A stretch of 64,000 bases of DNA from Actinocorallia herbida. GTDB taxonomy: Bacteria; Actinomycetota; Actinomycetes; Streptosporangiales; Streptosporangiaceae. The position numbers and the translations under genes were made by a program. The stretch is taken from the NCBI RefSeq assembly GCF_003751225.1, contig NZ_RJKE01000001.1, positions 4,712,001 to 4,776,000 of the forward strand, given 5' to 3'. The notes below the pieces were generated by a model that saw nothing but the letters and a program-made list of their open reading frames with translations, ran no database searches and was not told the origin of the DNA. Position 1 is the stretch's first letter. Every line of letters begins with the position of its first letter. Of this stretch, positions 54,101 through 61,878 are shown one piece after another.

Positions 54101-56138
54101 TCGTGGCGACCTTGACGGTGGTGTCGCCCTTGCGCGCGGCGTAGCCGGTGTCGGCGCCCTTCTGCCCGACCTTCACGCCGGACTTCCAGTGCACGTTGAC
54201 CGTGCCCTCGTACAGGTCCTTGCGGTTGGCCGGGGCCGCCTCGTACTCCTCCAGGTAGTCCTCGTGGACCTCACGGGACTGCACCCGGAACAGGCCGCGG
54301 CCCGGCCAGATCCAGCCGCCCTGCCCGTCGCCCTCGGGGTCGTCCATGTTCTCCAGGTCCCAGCGGGAGCCGTTGGGGACGATCGCGTCGTAGCGGGTGT
54401 TCGCGTCGGGCCGGAACACGATCCGGGTGCCGCCCTCGTCGCGGCCCTGACCGCGGATGCGCAGGTAGTCGGCGTCTACGGAGATCTGGCGGGTGACGTT
54501 CAGGGTTCCGGCGGGAAGCCGGATGATCGACATCTTGGTGTACTCGCCGGTCGGCGAGCAGTCCTCCTTGATGTCGTCGATGGCTCCCTGCAGGCCCGTC
54601 GTGTCGTCGCCGCCGTCGTTCGGGACGACGTCGTAGTCCGTGGCGAGTTCCGCTGCGGTGATCCGGCACTCGGGCTCGGCGCGCAGGTACTGGTCGTCGT
54701 CGGCGAGGACGGTGCCGCCGCCCACACCCGCGTCGGACCAGTCGTACAGGCCCTGGACGGGGTTGCGCCGGTTGTCCTCGGTGGCCCAGAGGTTCGTCAG
54801 CGCGGGTCCGGGCTCCACCACGTTGACGGGCGGCTCGACCGTGCCGCCGGGGTTCGGCTCACCGCCGGTGCCGCCGCCGGGGTCAGGGTCCGGCTCGGTG
54901 CCGGGCTCGCCGACGTAGAAGTTCGCGACGAGCTCGACGGTGGAGGCCGTCCCGTTCGTCCAGCGGGCCTTGATCTTGTGGGTGCCGTTGGCGAGGGAGA
55001 CCGCCCACTCGTAGGGCGCGGTGGCGTCCACGCCCACGTAGGAGTTGTCGATGAGCCAGGTGACGCCCGCGGTCGCGACGGTGCCCGGGGCGGTGAGGAC
55101 CGCGGTGAACGGCTGCGGCTTCGTCGCGCCGTCGAGCGGGGCGCCGTCGGCCGTCAGCGCCGGGTTCGCGGCGCTGCCCACCGTGAAGTTGGCGATGACC
55201 GACACCTCGGTGCCGTCGCCGTTGAGCCACTTGGCCTTCACCTTGCGGGCCCCGACCGCGGCCACGACCGTCCACTCGTAGGGCGCGGTGGTGTCCTTGC
55301 CGATGTAGGAGTCGTCGAGGAGGAACGTCACGCCGGCGGCGCTCACCGTGCCCGGGTCGACGACCGACACGGCGACCGGCGAGGAGACCGTCGCGCCGTT
55401 CAGGTCGGCGCCCCCGGCGAAGAGCTTCGGCCCCGCGGTGGGCGTCGGGGTCGGGGTCGGGGTGCCCGGGTCTCCGGCGGTGAATCCGGCCTCGATCTGC
55501 TGGGCCGCTCCCCCTGAGTCCCACTTGACCTTCAGCGTGTGGGCGCCGGCGGCCGCGGTGACGGACCAGGTGTACGGGGCCGTCGTGTCCTGGCCCAGGT
55601 ACACGTTGTCCAGCAGGAACTTGACCTCGTCGTCCACCGTGGCGTCGACGAGGGTCGCGGTGAACGTGCCCGGGGCCACCGTGGCGCCCTGGAGGTTCGC
55701 GCCGCCGACCTGCACCTGCGGGGTGGCGCCGGGGGGCGGGGTCGTCGTGGTGGGGGTCGGGGTGGGGGTGGGATCGACACCCCCTCCGGTCCCGACGGTG
55801 AACGCGGCCTCGAGTTCTTGGCGCGCGCCCGCGGCGTTGTCCCAGCGCGCCTTCAGCGTGTGGGCGCCGGCGGCCGCGGTGACGGACCAGGTGTACGGGG
55901 CCGTCGTGTCCTGGCCCAGGTACACGTTGTCCAGCAGGAACTTGACCGCGCCGTCGACGGTCCCGGGATCCGTCACGGTCACCGTGAACGGCGAGGTGAC
56001 GGTGGTCCCGGCGAGCGGGGACCCTCCGACGGTGAGCACCGGTCCGTCGGCCCAGGCCGCCGAGAACTGGGTGGGGATCCCCACCACGACCAGCAGCAAC
56101 GTCGAGACGAGAACGGCAAGGAGGCGTCGCAGACGCAT
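48189..56138 (-). CDS. Secreted RHS-repeat polymorphic toxin with nuclease-like C-terminus
   Basis: 2649 residues. Order: Sec signal (LLAVLVSTLLLVVVGIP...AWA); four Ig-like repeats of about 85 residues (30-410) with Pro/Thr linkers; a right-handed beta-helix, pectate-lyase-like region (about 490-1050; DVVPNDGGDDTTGLQGAID, RGQGRDEGGTRIVF); a DUF6531-like entry (DPVNTATGSLMENFEDL, about 1095); dozens of YD repeats (about 1220-2250; YTYDAAGR-type); the RHS core (YRDSLTGLYDLRARDYD, GPDPAM, TDPSG, about 2340-2400); then the toxin tip (about 2505-2649). The tip reads DRGFDIEDDLGGNLPNNYPV, IDKWDAKSGTATSIKSID, resembling the CdiA EC869-type nuclease toxins with an acidic-D-SIK core. Start: ATG 56138, after a GAGG. 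Role: contact-dependent killing or kin competition. The nuclease class is inferred. Confidence 0.88.
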   Translation of the reverse strand: MRLRRLLAVLVSTLLLVVVGIPTQFSAAWADGPVLTVGGSPLAGTTVTSPFTVTVTDPGTVDGAVKFLLDNVYLGQDTTAPYTWSVTAAAGAHTLKARWDNAAGARQELEAAFTVGTGGGVDPTPTPTPTTTTPPPGATPQVQVGGANLQGATVAPGTFTATLVDATVDDEVKFLLDNVYLGQDTTAPYTWSVTAAAGAHTLKVKWDSGGAAQQIEAGFTAGDPGTPTPTPTPTAGPKLFAGGADLNGATVSSPVAVSVVDPGTVSAAGVTFLLDDSYIGKDTTAPYEWTVVAAVGARKVKAKWLNGDGTEVSVIANFTVGSAANPALTADGAPLDGATKPQPFTAVLTAPGTVATAGVTWLIDNSYVGVDATAPYEWAVSLANGTHKIKARWTNGTASTVELVANFYVGEPGTEPDPDPGGGTGGEPNPGGTVEPPVNVVEPGPALTNLWATEDNRRNPVQGLYDWSDAGVGGGTVLADDDQYLRAEPECRITAAELATDYDVVPNDGGDDTTGLQGAIDDIKEDCSPTGEYTKMSIIRLPAGTLNVTRQISVDADYLRIRGQGRDEGGTRIVFRPDANTRYDAIVPNGSRWDLENMDDPEGDGQGGWIWPGRGLFRVQSREVHEDYLEEYEAAPANRKDLYEGTVNVHWKSGVKVGQKGADTGYAARKGDTTVKVATTGPVDFAEHFRIGGMVNVRVANSKKFYEEMETQPTDWPMDNLHMRQQIFVVVAGDPDNGVITLDRPLEYDVPIDSTSDGSTAISNKVNFSKIAPLVDAVNWVGFENFSFTQDMPNLNKADAAYNYGNMAPESAMHGIVFKWASNSWVKGIRAEMTGSHPIVTEEAAHLSIVDNEMDGSWNKGKGGNGYFRGSRVWSSLYAGNTTRNLRHFTFQWSASGNVAIGNSFDSDLNLHGGYERNNLFELNEVSIPYAHRSNNCRSNCGGEGGAAADDSEWYPIWWAAGKKAVKWSGSSGENNVFFNNHTLKQAGGNTSEFEPYYAERDRIYQFGTDADGEGFQHLERNGAPIADWAHNETYDYTGGEGVLANKTFAGRSLFLESVTLDGYGGPHPQTLKQSLGCVCWDGSGVQNAALAADPVNTATGSLMENFEDLSVDGPGRNLDWHRTYNSLDDTDGPLSQGWTFNYNSSLTPRTITPEDGSPPYDVLVFRNGSGGEVAFRQNAEGDYEPVDPAVTAVLAAVQGGGWRLENLQGDVLEYGASGQLVRDEDAQGDGVTLAYAGGRLSTLTDDLGQTLTLTWGTGGAALNKIVEVAAGDGRSISFVYNTVAGGARLTSSTDVRGQTTTYSYDAATGFVNKITDPLGNESARTVYDPVTKRATEQLDATGAKTLFAYDPLAQTTTVTFPDGTKRRDVYQGNVLVTQVGEDGRATDAYYGQNNEVIASNTADQGLTRSTYDDRGNLLERTLPAAPGETAPSEKWTYDGANRVTGHTDALGNTTAYDYDGQGRLVETTEPGGATTTLTYNALGQVATTTDPLDRTTSFEYNALGDVVRETSPEGNVTTWTYDAAHNRLTETGPLGNVQGADPADHTTTWTYDAAGNVLTETDALGDTTTSLYDDGGRLVKKTAPDGAETSYTYDENGDLLTETDPLGRVVTHAYDAAGRETGVTAPDGGRTTYTYDAAGRVETVTGPVGNATGASAETRRLDTVTLVYDAAGRVAQTLRPDPAAPAGNLVTTTEFDFNGRPVKTTGPDGTETTTTWDAAGNQLSSVSPASRTTATYDAAGRTLTTETDGVEVASVYDAAGQLVSTETGEGAVTTMAYDLDGRLTFTVDPLGNVSGGDPDDHRTTYSYDRAGRETKQTDPLGQEISTTYDAVGRTVTSTDPAGGVTAFEYDESGNLTKVTTPAGAVTSYTYDLAGQLVSLTNPKGGVKEFTYTDGGQIESESTPGDRTTGYAYDDAGRLLTIDLPDGEVGYTYDALGRTTAVDYDDDSGDLAYRYDRSGRPVEVTRTTQAGAQNALFTYDAGGRVTGVTRGADQYAYTWDDDGRLAQRTLPGGQTQTYTYDDEGSVASTTLGEGPRVDYTYDAGGQLTTVARADGPVTERTFDAVGQLTGLRHKAGGTTLVEQELDWNSLGLPGEVTTERGQTATTTSYTYDADGRLTRACEAAAAACGTSSPYAAYEYDPNGNRTKSTEFDGTQTKTVFTSYDTDDRPVQDSATQGGPAAASYVYDDNGNLQEHQTAAGTRVYDYGLDGNLRTATLEDGRIVGYAYDEGGNRTARTVNGAVDATWKWDTYRDLPMRISESDGTGAEVHRWWDDPVSTLGTALADTGAGADPTWLLGDFQGTVTDTADETALTGTGVFGPYGEEKSLTGAYPAGNPLRFHGQYRDSLTGLYDLRARDYDAVTGAFTGPDPAMAEQSGPFVQAYAYALNRPTALTDPSGRNPLLIAAILLGRAAGPLLLRWAVRVGGRVLMRALIKYYGRKAVNEALRIIREESRNPTVAGPKPGPNPGPVTDPGSIVAGAGGASAAAQAAYRALLRKIRRDFKRQDCPDDSVWDQSAKDRGFDIEDDLGGNLPNNYPVIDKWDAKSGTATSIKSIDTSRKTYRNLRNFKRVIEKYLNTVRRFPRNGYREDYGGVTIRADQVKRRVLALALPKKCRTDSTTAGHRRVVGESYAYGLKLDPKVNMNVYYIP
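55529..55947 (-). repeat. 98-bp perfect direct repeat inside the Ig-like region
   Basis: 55529-55626 and 55850-55947 are identical over 98 bases, in Ig-like repeats 2 and 1 of the RHS protein (coding FLLDNVYLGQDTTAPYTW and flanks). Repeats 3 and 4 are diverged, so repeats 1 and 2 are recently duplicated or gene-converted. Repeat number may vary between strains. Confidence 0.9.
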
Positions 56139-56937
56139 GTCGGTTCATCCTCAGCTCGGCGAGGCGGCACCATTCGGGCCGACTCGTGGAATACCTCAGG
56201 CGGTCCCAACCAGGAATTCTGGTGAACCTTGACATGCCGCCCTCGAATCGGGCAATCACCACTTCTCACGCCGCGACGGTGAACGTTGGGCCAACGCAGG
56301 CGAGAAAGCGCTGATCACGATCACCGCGGCAATCACCCGACACATCACGGAAACAATGACCCGTTATCGAACTGCAATCGAATACCACGATCAGCACACA
56401 CGACCAGCACCCAGAGTCAGCATTGAGTGCCCGTAGCACCCGTTCCAGCACCGAGCACGACGAGTTGACAGCAAGTCTCGGTTTGTAAAGCAGGGAACGG
56501 CAACACTCGCACACCCCACCCGACCACCCGAAAGTGATCGAAAAAACTCCGGCGGACCCTGCCGATACCATCCTGACTACGCGTTTTCGAACACTCTGAC
56601 AGAGAATTCTGCGAATCCCGAATGTTTCTCGCGAGAACCGATATATCTGCCACCATCCGCCATTCACATGGCCCGGCAAAGGCGCATGCGATGAACTGCG
56701 GCAATTCCCTGGGTGCCCCGCCGTCGAACCCGACCGCGCAGGTCAGTGCCGCGCGCGGCCCCGAAACCGGCGCCCGCGCCCGGGCGCGGAATTCTCCGCC
56801 ACCCGCTCCCGGCCGAGCGCCAAGATCGTTCGCCTTAAGGCCGACGACGCCCGCAGCGGTGATCAAGCGAACGGCTCCCGTCCCGGGCCCACGGGCATTC
56901 GGGCCGCACGGGCGGTGGCGGTTCCCGGACGGCGAAA
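56139..56937. other. Roughly 800-base gap upstream of the RHS gene, lower GC, no convincing gene
   Basis: This DNA is visibly less GC-rich than its surroundings. Open frames on the minus strand (for example 56266-56679 and 56417-56866) lack ribosome sites, codon bias and family resemblance. A 12-base palindrome, TTCTCGCGAGAA, is at 56626-56637. It probably holds the RHS promoter and the decayed 5' flank of the pseudogene. Confidence 0.5.
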
Positions 56938-56977
56938 ATGCGTGGCTCAGCCGCGCGGGCCCGGGTACGTTGCGCCG

Positions 56978-57723
56978 GTGGCGGAGATTCAGGGCACGTT
57001 CTCGGGCACACCGCCGGGCTGCCGGCCTGGGACGAGCCGGTCACGGCCGCGGACCTCTACGACGGGCGGCGCACCACGGACCTGGCGGCGGCGCAGGCTC
57101 CTCGGTGGGAGCCGGGCACCGGGGCCGGCTGTCACTCGCTCACCTTCGGTGTCGTGATGGGCGAGGTCGTCAGGCGGGTCACCGGACGCACCCTGGGACG
57201 GTTCTTCGCCGAGGAGGTGGCCGGGCCGCTGGACGCCGACTTCCACATCGGGCTCGCGCCCGAGCACGACCACCGAGTCGCCCCGCTGCTCGCCGCACCC
57301 GAGGGGGACCGGCCGGAGGGTTTCCCGATCGGGGTGTCGGACGCGAACACCTCCGCCTGGAGACGCGCCGGGCTACCCGCCGTCGGCGGGTTCGGCAACG
57401 CCCGCTCCGCCGGCGCCGTGCAGTCGGTGCTCGCGTGCGGAGGCGCCGTCGGCGGCGTACGCCTGCTCTCGGCCGCCGGCTGCGAGCGCGCCTTCGAGGC
57501 GCAGTTCCACGGGCAGGACCGAGTCCTCGGCACACCGATCACCTGGGGCATGGGCTACCGGCTCGAGGGCCGCACCTGTTCCTGGGGCGGCTGGGGCGGT
57601 TCGCTGGTCCTCGTCGACCTCGACCATCGCATGACCGTGTCCTACGTGATGAACCAGGTGTTCTGGGACGAGGGCCACGCCAGAGCGCTGAGCCTCCTGG
57701 CCGCCTACGGCGCGATCACCTAG
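56978..57723 (+). pseudogene. Serine hydrolase / class C beta-lactamase-like, internally deleted
   Basis: GTG 56978 begins VAEIQGT, the usual N-terminus of EstB-like beta-lactamase-fold esterases in actinomycetes. Homology then resumes in another frame at GHVLGHTAGLPAWDEPVT (about 57000) and runs to the normal end (AGPLDADFHIGL, VGGFGNARSAGAV, GWGMGYRLEG-like region, VMNQVFWDEGHARA). The segment with the catalytic Ser-x-x-Lys is gone, roughly 80-100 codons, and the frame is broken at the join. Where Y-x-A/S is expected (GYHALT) the sequence reads GCHSLT, so the second catalytic residue is also lost. Not functional as a hydrolase. It neighbours a lower-GC gap and ends at a hairpin before the convergent nuclease gene. 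Confidence 0.8.
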
Positions 57724-57762
57724 CACAGGCCGCGGACTCGGAGCGGCGGGCCGGGAAAGGCG

Positions 57763-57795
57763 GAGCGCCCGGCCTTCTTCGAAGGGCGGGCGCTC
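57763..57795. terminator. Hairpin terminator between convergent genes
   Basis: GAGCGCCC (57763-57770) pairs with GGGCGCTC (57788-57795), and CCTTC with GAAGG inside, around a TTC loop with a 2-base internal mismatch. It lies 28 bases before the nuclease gene stop. Confidence 0.7.
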
Positions 57796-57823
57796 GGGTC
57801 GAGGCGGTCAGGCGGTCAGGCGG

Positions 57824-60271
57824 TCACTCGTCGGTGACGAGAGTGCCGGGGTTGCAGTTCGGGAGCCAGGGCAGGAGGTCGCAGCCCGCCAGGAGGCGGA
57901 GGAGCTGCGGGTCGTGGTCGCTGGCCTGGTCGGCGAACTCGGCGTTGAGATGGACGATGCCGTAGGCGTAGCCCTTGATGGACGGGCTGAGGAGGACGTG
58001 GTCCAGGGTCTGGGAGTTGCCGTCGTAGACGTAGTTGTAGCGCTGATCGGCGGGCAGGGTGTCGACCAGGGACTTGAGCAGCGCGCCGTCGCCGGTGACG
58101 GTCTGGAGGACGGGGCTGAACGGGTAGTCGTTCAGGTCGCCCAGCACCACGACCTTGGCCTTGCCCTTGCTCTTGTCCGAGAGCTCCTTGACGAAGTCGC
58201 GGACCTCCGCGGCCTGCTCGAGCCGCTGCGTCTCCGAGCTCCGGACGGGAGGCTGGACCGCCGCGGACAGCGGGTAGTCGCCGCCCTTGGAGTTGAAGTG
58301 GTTGGCGACCACGAACAGCGGCTGGCCGAGGTAGCTGAACTCCCCGACGAGGGGCTTGCGGCTGGCGTTCCACGCGGTGCTCGCCGGGTCGATCCGGCCG
58401 GGCGAGACCGACAGCGCCACCTGGTCGAGGAACGGCCACTTCTTGACGACGGTGACGGCCGTGTCGGCGTTCCCGCCGGGACGGTCCACGAACTGGACCT
58501 TCGCGGCGTTGTACAGGAACGCCTGGCGGATGTTGCCGCCGGGCTCGCCACCGTCCGTGCCGTCGTTCGGGTCGATGGAGCGGAACGAGTACGCGGGGCC
58601 GCCCGCGGCCTTGATCGCCGCGGTGAACTTCGTGAGGGTCTGGTCGTCGGTGACCGTGCCGTCATTGACCGGGCCGTTGTCGTCCTGGATCTCCTCGAGG
58701 GCGACGATCTCGGGCGAGCCGAGGTTCTTGACGACGGCTCCGGCGAGGCGGGTGAACTTGGCGTCCGGGTCGGCGGCGTCGAGGTTCTCGACGTTGTAGG
58801 TCGCGATCGACAGGTCGAGGAGGCTCTTGGCCTTCGTCACCTTCTGCCGCTTGAGGCCGCCCTCGGTGATCGCGCCCACTTCGGTGGCCTGCACGACGTA
58901 GCCGCCGAACGACTGGTAGTCGACCGGGCCGGTCGTGCCCGCGGCGAGCGTCGAGCCGACGTTCGCGGCCGGCGCGTCACCGCTCAGGTCGACGATCATG
59001 AGCCGGCCGCTGTTCGGGTCGGCGTAGGACTTGTAGACGGTGCCGCCGCGCGGCGACGGGTTCTGTCCGGGCTTGAGGGTGATCCACAGCTCGTCGTACT
59101 CGGTGTCGACCGGGCTGACCAGGCGGGTGTCCTGGGCGAGCGTGACCCGCATGCCCTCGTGGACCTCCAGCCAGTCCAGCACGTAGGACGACGGCTCGAC
59201 CGGCTGCGCCTCCAGCGCGCCGCTCTTGGTGTAGGCGTCCGGGAACGCGACCGGAACGGGCGCGGGCAGCGCGTTCCCGGAGCTGAGCCTGGTGACGGCG
59301 ATGGCGCCGCCGAGCTCGGTGAGACTCTGCGCCCCGGCCGTCGGCCGGTACTCGGTGACCCGGCCGGTCACCAGCACCGAGTCGCCGGCGACGACCGTCG
59401 GCGAGGTCGAGCCGGTGAAGACGAACACGCCCTCGCTGGTGAGCGGGTCGGCGTCGGCGGACGGGTCCTGGAACCAGAAGCCGCGCGAGTTGCCCGTCGC
59501 CCGGACCGCCGTGACGATGCCCGGGACGTTCGTCACGGCCTGTCCGACGATCGGGGAGATCCGCCCGGCGCCCTGGAGGTCGTGGATGCGGACGGAGCCG
59601 GGGGTCGGGTCGACGGGACCGCCCGGGTCGTCGGCCGAGACGGTGACGCCCGCGGAGTTCGTGGCCTTGGGCACCCCGGAGGTGAAGTCCACCGAGTTGT
59701 TGTCGGTGTCGGCGAGCGTGCCGCTCCGGGCGGCGGCCGTCGTGTTGGTCAGACCCGGCGCGGCGAGCGTCTCGACGTTCGCGGTCGCACCGTAGCCGAC
59801 CAGGTCCTTGACGTTCGGTGCGACCGCGCAGCTGATGCCGCAGCCCACCAGCGGGATCTGCGTCGTCACCAGCGCGACGACGCCCGAGGTCCCCGACATG
59901 GGAATGTTCCCCGAGGCGTCGGGCGTCGGCAGCGCTGCGGTGCCTCCGGCCCCCGCGGCCTGCTGGACGAGGTAACGGCCGTTCGCCGGAATGCTGCCCG
60001 TCAGCGTGGTCATCTGGAACACCGCGCCCGCGGCGGAGGCGTACTGGACGCTCCACCCGGACACGTCGATCGGGCTGCCCGTGAGGTTCGCCAGTTCGAT
60101 GTAGTCGTTCTTGAAGACCGCGCCGGAGTTGCCGCCCCCGCCGTACACGGCGGAGATGACCACATCGGTCGACAGCGCGCCGGCGGCGCCCGGCAGCGCG
60201 GCGAGTGCCGCCGTCATCGCCAGCGGCAGGCTCGACGCCGTGATCAGGCGCCGTACCCGGGATGTTGCCAC
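57824..60271 (-). CDS. Secreted ExeM/NucH-family nuclease with lamin-tail domain
   Basis: 815 residues. Order: Sec signal (RRLITASSLPLAMTAALAAL...GALS); lamin-tail domain (about 35-170; DVVISAVYGGGGNSGAVFKN, YIELANLTGSPIDVSGWSVQ); an OB-like central region (about 225-470; GIVTAVRATGNSRGFWFQDP); and an endonuclease/exonuclease/phosphatase domain (about 485-790; SIATYNVENLD, EIVALEEIQDD, NIRQAFLYN, VVANHFNSKGGD, VVLGDLNDYP, FADQASDHDPQLL), with all metal and catalytic residues present. Role: extracellular metal-dependent DNA/RNA degradation for nutrient scavenging or biofilm turnover. Start: GTG 60271 with GGAG about nine bases upstream. The C-terminal tail has two Cys (GCDLLPWLPNCNPG). Divergent from a GH26 enzyme. 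Confidence 0.88.
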   Translation of the reverse strand: MATSRVRRLITASSLPLAMTAALAALPGAAGALSTDVVISAVYGGGGNSGAVFKNDYIELANLTGSPIDVSGWSVQYASAAGAVFQMTTLTGSIPANGRYLVQQAAGAGGTAALPTPDASGNIPMSGTSGVVALVTTQIPLVGCGISCAVAPNVKDLVGYGATANVETLAAPGLTNTTAAARSGTLADTDNNSVDFTSGVPKATNSAGVTVSADDPGGPVDPTPGSVRIHDLQGAGRISPIVGQAVTNVPGIVTAVRATGNSRGFWFQDPSADADPLTSEGVFVFTGSTSPTVVAGDSVLVTGRVTEYRPTAGAQSLTELGGAIAVTRLSSGNALPAPVPVAFPDAYTKSGALEAQPVEPSSYVLDWLEVHEGMRVTLAQDTRLVSPVDTEYDELWITLKPGQNPSPRGGTVYKSYADPNSGRLMIVDLSGDAPAANVGSTLAAGTTGPVDYQSFGGYVVQATEVGAITEGGLKRQKVTKAKSLLDLSIATYNVENLDAADPDAKFTRLAGAVVKNLGSPEIVALEEIQDDNGPVNDGTVTDDQTLTKFTAAIKAAGGPAYSFRSIDPNDGTDGGEPGGNIRQAFLYNAAKVQFVDRPGGNADTAVTVVKKWPFLDQVALSVSPGRIDPASTAWNASRKPLVGEFSYLGQPLFVVANHFNSKGGDYPLSAAVQPPVRSSETQRLEQAAEVRDFVKELSDKSKGKAKVVVLGDLNDYPFSPVLQTVTGDGALLKSLVDTLPADQRYNYVYDGNSQTLDHVLLSPSIKGYAYGIVHLNAEFADQASDHDPQLLRLLAGCDLLPWLPNCNPGTLVTDE

Positions 60272-60642
60272 AGAAGCTCACTCCTCGATCGGTGAAAAGT
60301 CCCCTCAGCGCATGATGCTACGTATGACCACTTTGCACAGTGGTGTTATCAAAATGTTCACTGAGGAAACGAGGTATTCCCTCTTCCGAATTCGGGAATC
60401 CCCCTTTCCGCCTTTCTCCGGATACTCCTTCGCCGCCTCCGGCACCCGAAGCGACCCGGCGCGGACGCCGGACCGGACGCCCGTGGTCGCGGGACTCGGA
60501 CCCGGCGCCGTCGACCGCCGGAATACGGCGATGGGGGAAATTTCATCAAGATCACAGCAGGGCGGGGCGGGCTGTGCAAGGATCAAAACGCCCATCGGGC
60601 CCCGGGCCCGTCCATATCACCGACCCCCGGAGCAGCATCGCC
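60272..60642. promoter_or_regulatory. Divergent promoter region of the secreted nuclease and GH26 genes
   Basis: 371 bases of lower GC without a gene. Two dyads stand out: ACCACT-TTGCAC-AGTGGT (60327-60344), 56 bases from the nuclease start, and CCGAATTCGG (60386-60395), which sits within a wider ATTCCC/GGGAAT repeat. Either could be the site of a carbon or nutrient regulator. None can be named. Confidence 0.4.
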
Positions 60643-61878
60643 ATGCCGACTCTCCGACCATTCCTTGCCCTCGCGCTTCCCGTGGTGTTCGCAGCCGGTT
60701 GCGCCTCGCCCGCCGCGGATACGGCGGCCCCCCAGGACAAGCCCACCTACACCGTGGACCTCGACGCCAGCGGCCGTGACGCCAACGCCGAGGAGCCCGC
60801 CCCCGCCGCCGCCGGCGGTTCGAGCGCCGACCCCGTGGCGGACGACCCGGAGGCCGCCCTCGGCGTCGACCCGGTCGACGTCGAGGCCGCCGGCCGCAAG
60901 GCCAAAAAGGTCTTCAACAACCCGGCGCCGAAGAACTTCAAGCGCTACAACGCGCCCGGCGTCGTCAAGGTCACCAAGTACATCTATCCGAAGCGTGACA
61001 TCTTCGGCGTCTTCACCGACCAGGCGCGCAACCAGATCGCGGACCGCAACGCGCTCGCCAAGAAGGTCGGCATGAAGCCGAACATGATCAAGAGCTTCTT
61101 CGGCTGGGGCGCCCCGGTCGACCCGAACTGGGCGCGCAGGATCTGGAACGCGGGCGCCTTCCCGCAACTGGAGCTCGAGGCGCACGATCCCGCGGTCGCC
61201 ACCGTCGCCTCGGTCGCGGCGGGTCAGGAGGACGGCTACATCCGCGCGCTGGCCCAGAGCGTCAAGACCGCGAACGTGCCGATCGTGTTCAGCCCCTTTC
61301 ACGAGATGAACGGCGACTGGTACCCGTGGGGCCACTGCGGGCCGACCTCCAAGCCGGAGTCGAACGCCTGCCAGGTCGGCACCACTCCGGCGCAGTTCCG
61401 CGCCGCGTGGAAGCGGATGCACAACATCTTCAAGCAGGTCGGCGCCACCAACGCGATCTGGGTGTGGCAGACCAACCAGATCGGCGCGCGCCCGCAGGTG
61501 CGGCTCAAGCAGTTCTACCCCGGCAACGCCTATGTCGACTGGGCCGGCACGGTGGGCTACTACTATCCGAAGAAGGGATGGTACGCCTCCTGGAATGACA
61601 TCTTCGTCAAGACCCTCAAGGAGATCAAGAAGATCACCAAGAAGCCGATCTTCATTCCCGAAATGGGCATGGAGCCGAGCAAGTACCGCGCGCGGGACGT
61701 CAAGAACTTCCTGAAGGCCGTCTCCGCCCGCCGGGACGTCATCGGCTTCCTGTGGTTCAACTACAACAAGCCGACCGAGACCGACTTCCGGATCGAGGCC
61801 AGCAAGGCGTCCCTCAAGGCGTTCAAGTACTGGATCAAGCAGGGCACCTACGGCTATGACCCCCGCAAGGTGAAGTAG
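60643..61878 (+). CDS. GH26-family lipoprotein, putative beta-mannanase
   Basis: 411 residues. Sequence: lipoprotein signal (FLALALPVVFAAGCAS, lipobox Cys20), an acidic Ala/Pro-rich linker to about 90, then the catalytic (beta/alpha)8 domain. The acid/base Glu221 is in FSPFHEMNGDWYPWG and the nucleophile is probably Glu340 in PIFIPEMGMEPS; GFLWFNYNKPTETDFR is near the end. Role: hydrolysis of beta-1,4-mannan or a related glucan at the cell surface. Start: ATG 60643 after CGGAG; the longer frame back to 60340 covers the promoter region. Context: divergent from a secreted nuclease. The linkage hydrolysed is not certain from sequence. Confidence 0.82.
   Translation: MPTLRPFLALALPVVFAAGCASPAADTAAPQDKPTYTVDLDASGRDANAEEPAPAAAGGSSADPVADDPEAALGVDPVDVEAAGRKAKKVFNNPAPKNFKRYNAPGVVKVTKYIYPKRDIFGVFTDQARNQIADRNALAKKVGMKPNMIKSFFGWGAPVDPNWARRIWNAGAFPQLELEAHDPAVATVASVAAGQEDGYIRALAQSVKTANVPIVFSPFHEMNGDWYPWGHCGPTSKPESNACQVGTTPAQFRAAWKRMHNIFKQVGATNAIWVWQTNQIGARPQVRLKQFYPGNAYVDWAGTVGYYYPKKGWYASWNDIFVKTLKEIKKITKKPIFIPEMGMEPSKYRARDVKNFLKAVSARRDVIGFLWFNYNKPTETDFRIEASKASLKAFKYWIKQGTYGYDPRKVK

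Noticed and set aside
56266-56866. Two overlapping minus-strand open frames of about 140 codons upstream of the RHS gene
   Set aside because: No ribosome site, no GC3 bias, no recognisable domain, and they overlap each other in different frames.
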